From: Candidatus Woesearchaeota archaeon
Lineage (GTDB): Archaea; Nanobdellota; Nanobdellia; Woesearchaeales; UBA11576
DNA: 5,353 nucleotides
Direction of reading: 5' to 3'
Assembly: GCA_016219765.1 (NCBI GenBank)
Contig: JACRKM010000011.1
Coordinates: 1-5,353 of the forward strand
Shown: positions 5,278-5,353 of the stretch, piece by piece
Layout: each line of letters starts with the position of its first letter
Numbering within the stretch: position 1 is the stretch's first letter
Notes under the pieces: model-generated
Database searches by the model: none
What the model saw: only the letters and a program-made list of their open reading frames with translations
What the model was told of the DNA's origin: nothing
Program-made: the position numbers and the translations under genes

Positions 5278-5285
5278 CTATATAT
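5278..5285 (-). promoter_or_regulatory. Candidate TATA box for the small membrane protein gene
   Basis: TATATATA on the minus strand is centred about 26 bases from the ATG at 5256, matching leaderless spacing as seen for the Fic gene. Between it and the ATG the transcript-strand sequence GGTGACC-GAA-GGTCGCC (5275-5259) can form a seven-pair stem (one G-U) that could be a binding site. Confidence 0.4.
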
Positions 5286-5353
5286 ACAAACTAAATTATT
5301 TTGAGGGAACCCGGTCATTCGTCGACGCACGACAGGTTTCCCTGCAGCGTAAA

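Noticed and set aside
5287..5353. Possible tRNA or C/D-box RNA at the right edge (GGGTTCCC-like segment on the minus strand)
   Set aside because: No cloverleaf arms, TPsiC consensus or C/D boxes could be assembled in the available bases.

Overview
The window looks archaeal, most likely from a DPANN or related uncultivated lineage. This is an inference from sequence style: TTTATATA-type TATA boxes sit about 26 bases before start codons (leaderless Fic gene), bacterial -35/-10 promoters and strong Shine-Dalgarno sites are scarce, and genes overlap as GTGA. The polyprenol-phosphate mannose synthase-like glycosyltransferase and the Fic protein with an archaeal-style N-terminal domain agree with this. 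No rRNA, tRNA, CRISPR array or insertion sequence is visible.

Layout. 1-517 (minus): start of a family-2 glycosyltransferase of the DPM1 type, cut by the left edge. 518-717: divergent intergenic region with candidate TATA boxes for both sides. 718-1524 (plus): a protein fusing a minimal nucleotidyltransferase domain to a HEPN-like helical domain. 1534-1686 (minus): a remnant ORF whose last ~32 codons match the end of another ORF at 2781-2891. 1673-1742: a perfect 12-bp inverted repeat abutting a TATA box, then a leaderless class II Fic protein (1743-2738, plus). 2781-4841 (minus): a Hanks-type Ser/Thr kinase, a five-helix membrane protein overlapping it by GTGA, an 82-residue unknown protein with its own promoter, and an odd ORF that overlaps the last by GTGA and carries the second copy of the tail. 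4842-5034: promoter/leader region with an 11-bp-period direct repeat and two hairpins. 5035-5256/5274 (minus): a small predicted membrane protein. The last ~80 bases may hold the end of another minus-strand gene.

How the genes may work together. The middle of the window collects three kinds of protein-modifying, nucleotide-using enzyme: a nucleotidyltransferase-HEPN fusion and a Fic protein (both from AMPylation or toxin-antitoxin families), and an unanchored protein kinase translationally coupled to a membrane protein. The two plus-strand enzymes are each followed by a convergent copy of the same short C-terminal coding segment. The Fic promoter carries a strong palindromic operator candidate. 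This fits a small accessory stress, defence or toxin-antitoxin locus beside a housekeeping glycosylation gene, but the functional link is inference from gene position.
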